Under the pieces are notes generated by a model, which saw nothing but the letters and a program-made list of their open reading frames with translations, was not told the DNA's origin and ran no database searches. A stretch of 6,207 nucleotides of DNA from positions 1 through 6,207 of the forward strand of contig DAHXOQ010000173.1 in NCBI GenBank assembly GCA_027364815.1, in the 5' to 3' direction. This document shows positions 5,055 to 6,207 of this stretch, one piece after another (position 1 is the stretch's first letter; the number at the start of each line of letters is the position of its first letter). The stretch is from Acidobacteriaceae bacterium (GTDB lineage Bacteria; Acidobacteriota; Terriglobia; Terriglobales; Acidobacteriaceae). The translations under genes were made by a program, and so were the position numbers.

Positions 5055-6207
5055 TTAGCGGCGTTGAAATTCGGGCGAGCCCATTAAGAGGCCGGCCATG
5101 AGCTCGTCTTTCTGTTCCCATTGTTCGGCGATGATCTTTTGCGCCGTGTTGTAGTAGTCGATCTCTGCTTTCGAGAGTGGTTGCGCTGGGGACGGAATTG
5201 GCACGGGCGGCGTTGATGCGTTCTTGTTGGAAGCTGAAGTAGGCATGGGTGCGACCTGACGAAGAATTGCAGCTCTGGTTGCGGGGCTGACGCCGCCATT
5301 GCCCAACTCGCCTTCTAGTCGCGCTTCTTCTGTGGCTGGCACAACAGAGACAGGGGACTGGCTGAGCCAGGAATCAGTTTCGCCGGACCAGGTTTTCACA
5401 CATCCGGGTAGCCGGTTTGAGGTGAGGAAGAGTGCGAAGTTCATGCGGATTACAAGCGCGCTTGAGGTGACCCATGCAGTTGAATTCCATGTGTAGCCGG
5501 TAGGTGGAACAGCGCCGTAGAAAGGCATGCCCATGTCGCGAATCGCGTTGACGAAAGGCCAGGGCGCTTTTTGCGTGATGCCGCTGGCGCGGACGGCTGA
5601 GATGACGAACTCGTTAGGGGTTTTGACTTTAGAGCGGTAATTCTCCGCACTCCAGAACTCGGGTGAGTGGAAGAGTGTGCGCAGAACTTCGGCGATGTCG
5701 CCGCCTGATGAGAGGAAGGTTTTGGCCATGCGATTGACGAGGGCTGGAGGAGGATCGTCGCTGACAAAACGGATGGCGAGTTTGCGGCTGATAAAGTTTG
5801 CTGTCTGCGGGCTGGTGGCGAGCATGTGAATCAGGGCGCGGCCTTCGTTCTCCCCGTCTTCGTTGAAGGTGCGGCCCATCACAAGCTTTGCGCCGGGCTC
5901 ATGACGGCGCTCGTTGAAGATGAAGTCGCCGCCGCTCAGTGGCTTGTCAACGCCCCATCCGGTGAGGATGCGCGCCACGTTGGTGACGTCGGCTTGCGTG
6001 TAGCCGCCGTTGACGCCGACGGTGTGGAGCTCCATGAGCTCGCGCGCATAATTTTCATTCAGGCCTTCAGATGCTTTTTTGTTCTTGCCCTGATTTTTAA
6101 TGGCGGCGATAGAGTTGGGGCCGATGCTGCTGGCGTTGTCGAGATAGAGCATCATGGCAGGGCTATGAGCTGTGGCGTTGAGGAGGTCTTCAAATTTGCC
6201 AAGGGCG
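5055..6207 (-). CDS. DUF1800 family protein, 5' end missing
   Basis: The minus strand is open from the right edge (first full codon 6206-6204) to a TAA at 5057-5055, giving 383 residues of a DUF1800 (PF08811) protein, a family without a known reaction. A start at the ATG pair near 6155 is unlikely: the 17 codons before it read ALGKFEDLLNATAHSPA, which is conserved family sequence leading into MMLYLDN. Typical motifs follow: GLNENYARELMELHTVGVNG (fragment residues 48-67), GYTQADVTNVARILTGWG, the HEPGAK stretch, EGRALIHMLATSPQTANFISRKLAIRFVSDDPP and a C-terminal LLMGSPEFQRR, the usual family ending. Full-length members are about 450-600 residues, so roughly the first quarter or more lies outside the window, including any export signal. 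A Pro/Ser/Thr-rich stretch (about 5172-5255) interrupts the C-terminal part. It precedes the DUF1501 gene by 22 bp on the same strand and is the promoter-proximal partner of that pair. Its promoter is not in the window. Confidence 0.9.
   Translation of the reverse strand, partial: ALGKFEDLLNATAHSPAMMLYLDNASSIGPNSIAAIKNQGKNKKASEGLNENYARELMELHTVGVNGGYTQADVTNVARILTGWGVDKPLSGGDFIFNERRHEPGAKLVMGRTFNEDGENEGRALIHMLATSPQTANFISRKLAIRFVSDDPPPALVNRMAKTFLSSGGDIAEVLRTLFHSPEFWSAENYRSKVKTPNEFVISAVRASGITQKAPWPFVNAIRDMGMPFYGAVPPTGYTWNSTAWVTSSALVIRMNFALFLTSNRLPGCVKTWSGETDSWLSQSPVSVVPATEEARLEGELGNGGVSPATRAAILRQVAPMPTSASNKNASTPPVPIPSPAQPLSKAEIDYYNTAQKIIAEQWEQKDELMAGLLMGSPEFQRR

Noticed and set aside
6150..6155. 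ATG-ATG as the start of the DUF1800 gene
   Set aside because: The frame continues upstream to the window edge with conserved family residues (LGKFEDLLNATAHSPA), so these are internal methionines and the gene is truncated by the window.

Overview
The window looks like a chromosomal segment of a moderate-GC, free-living Gram-negative bacterium, most likely an Acidobacteriota member related to Terriglobus, Granulicella or Edaphobacter. That placement is an inference. It rests on an adjacent DUF1800/DUF1501 gene pair with a Tat-type leader (common in Acidobacteriota and Planctomycetota), a pyrophosphate-type group III phosphofructokinase, and the general protein style. No rRNA, tRNA, CRISPR array, insertion sequence or phage gene was seen.

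Layout. At the left edge is the 5' end of a minus-strand gene whose product begins with one hydrophobic helix. A 295-bp AT-rich divergent intergenic region (118-412) separates it from a plus-strand phosphofructokinase gene (413-1447). It contains an operator-like inverted repeat, a possible -10 element and two small leader hairpins. A strong intrinsic terminator (1481-1515) closes the phosphofructokinase unit. Next, still on the plus strand, come a RimI-like GNAT acetyltransferase (1537-1995) and a SulP-family anion transporter with a C-terminal STAS domain (2061-3734, or from a TTG at 2037). These two are only 41-65 bp apart and may be co-transcribed.

From 3785 to the right edge the strand switches. 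A convergent minus-strand operon encodes a DUF1800 protein (first gene, 5' end outside the window) and, 22 bp downstream, a Tat-exported DUF1501 protein. A 10-bp perfect hairpin without a U-tract sits at the convergent junction and includes the sulP stop codon.

How the genes relate. The phosphofructokinase acts in central glycolysis and gluconeogenesis and appears to be transcribed alone. Its active-site residues (Asp104 and Lys124) predict pyrophosphate rather than ATP as phosphoryl donor. The acetyltransferase and the anion transporter have no evident functional link. The DUF1800/DUF1501 pair is the least understood part of the window and the best candidate for an undescribed exported system. 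What can be read is its operon structure, the Tat-type leader, and the histidine/aspartate-rich motifs of DUF1501 that resemble an alkaline-phosphatase-type metal site.
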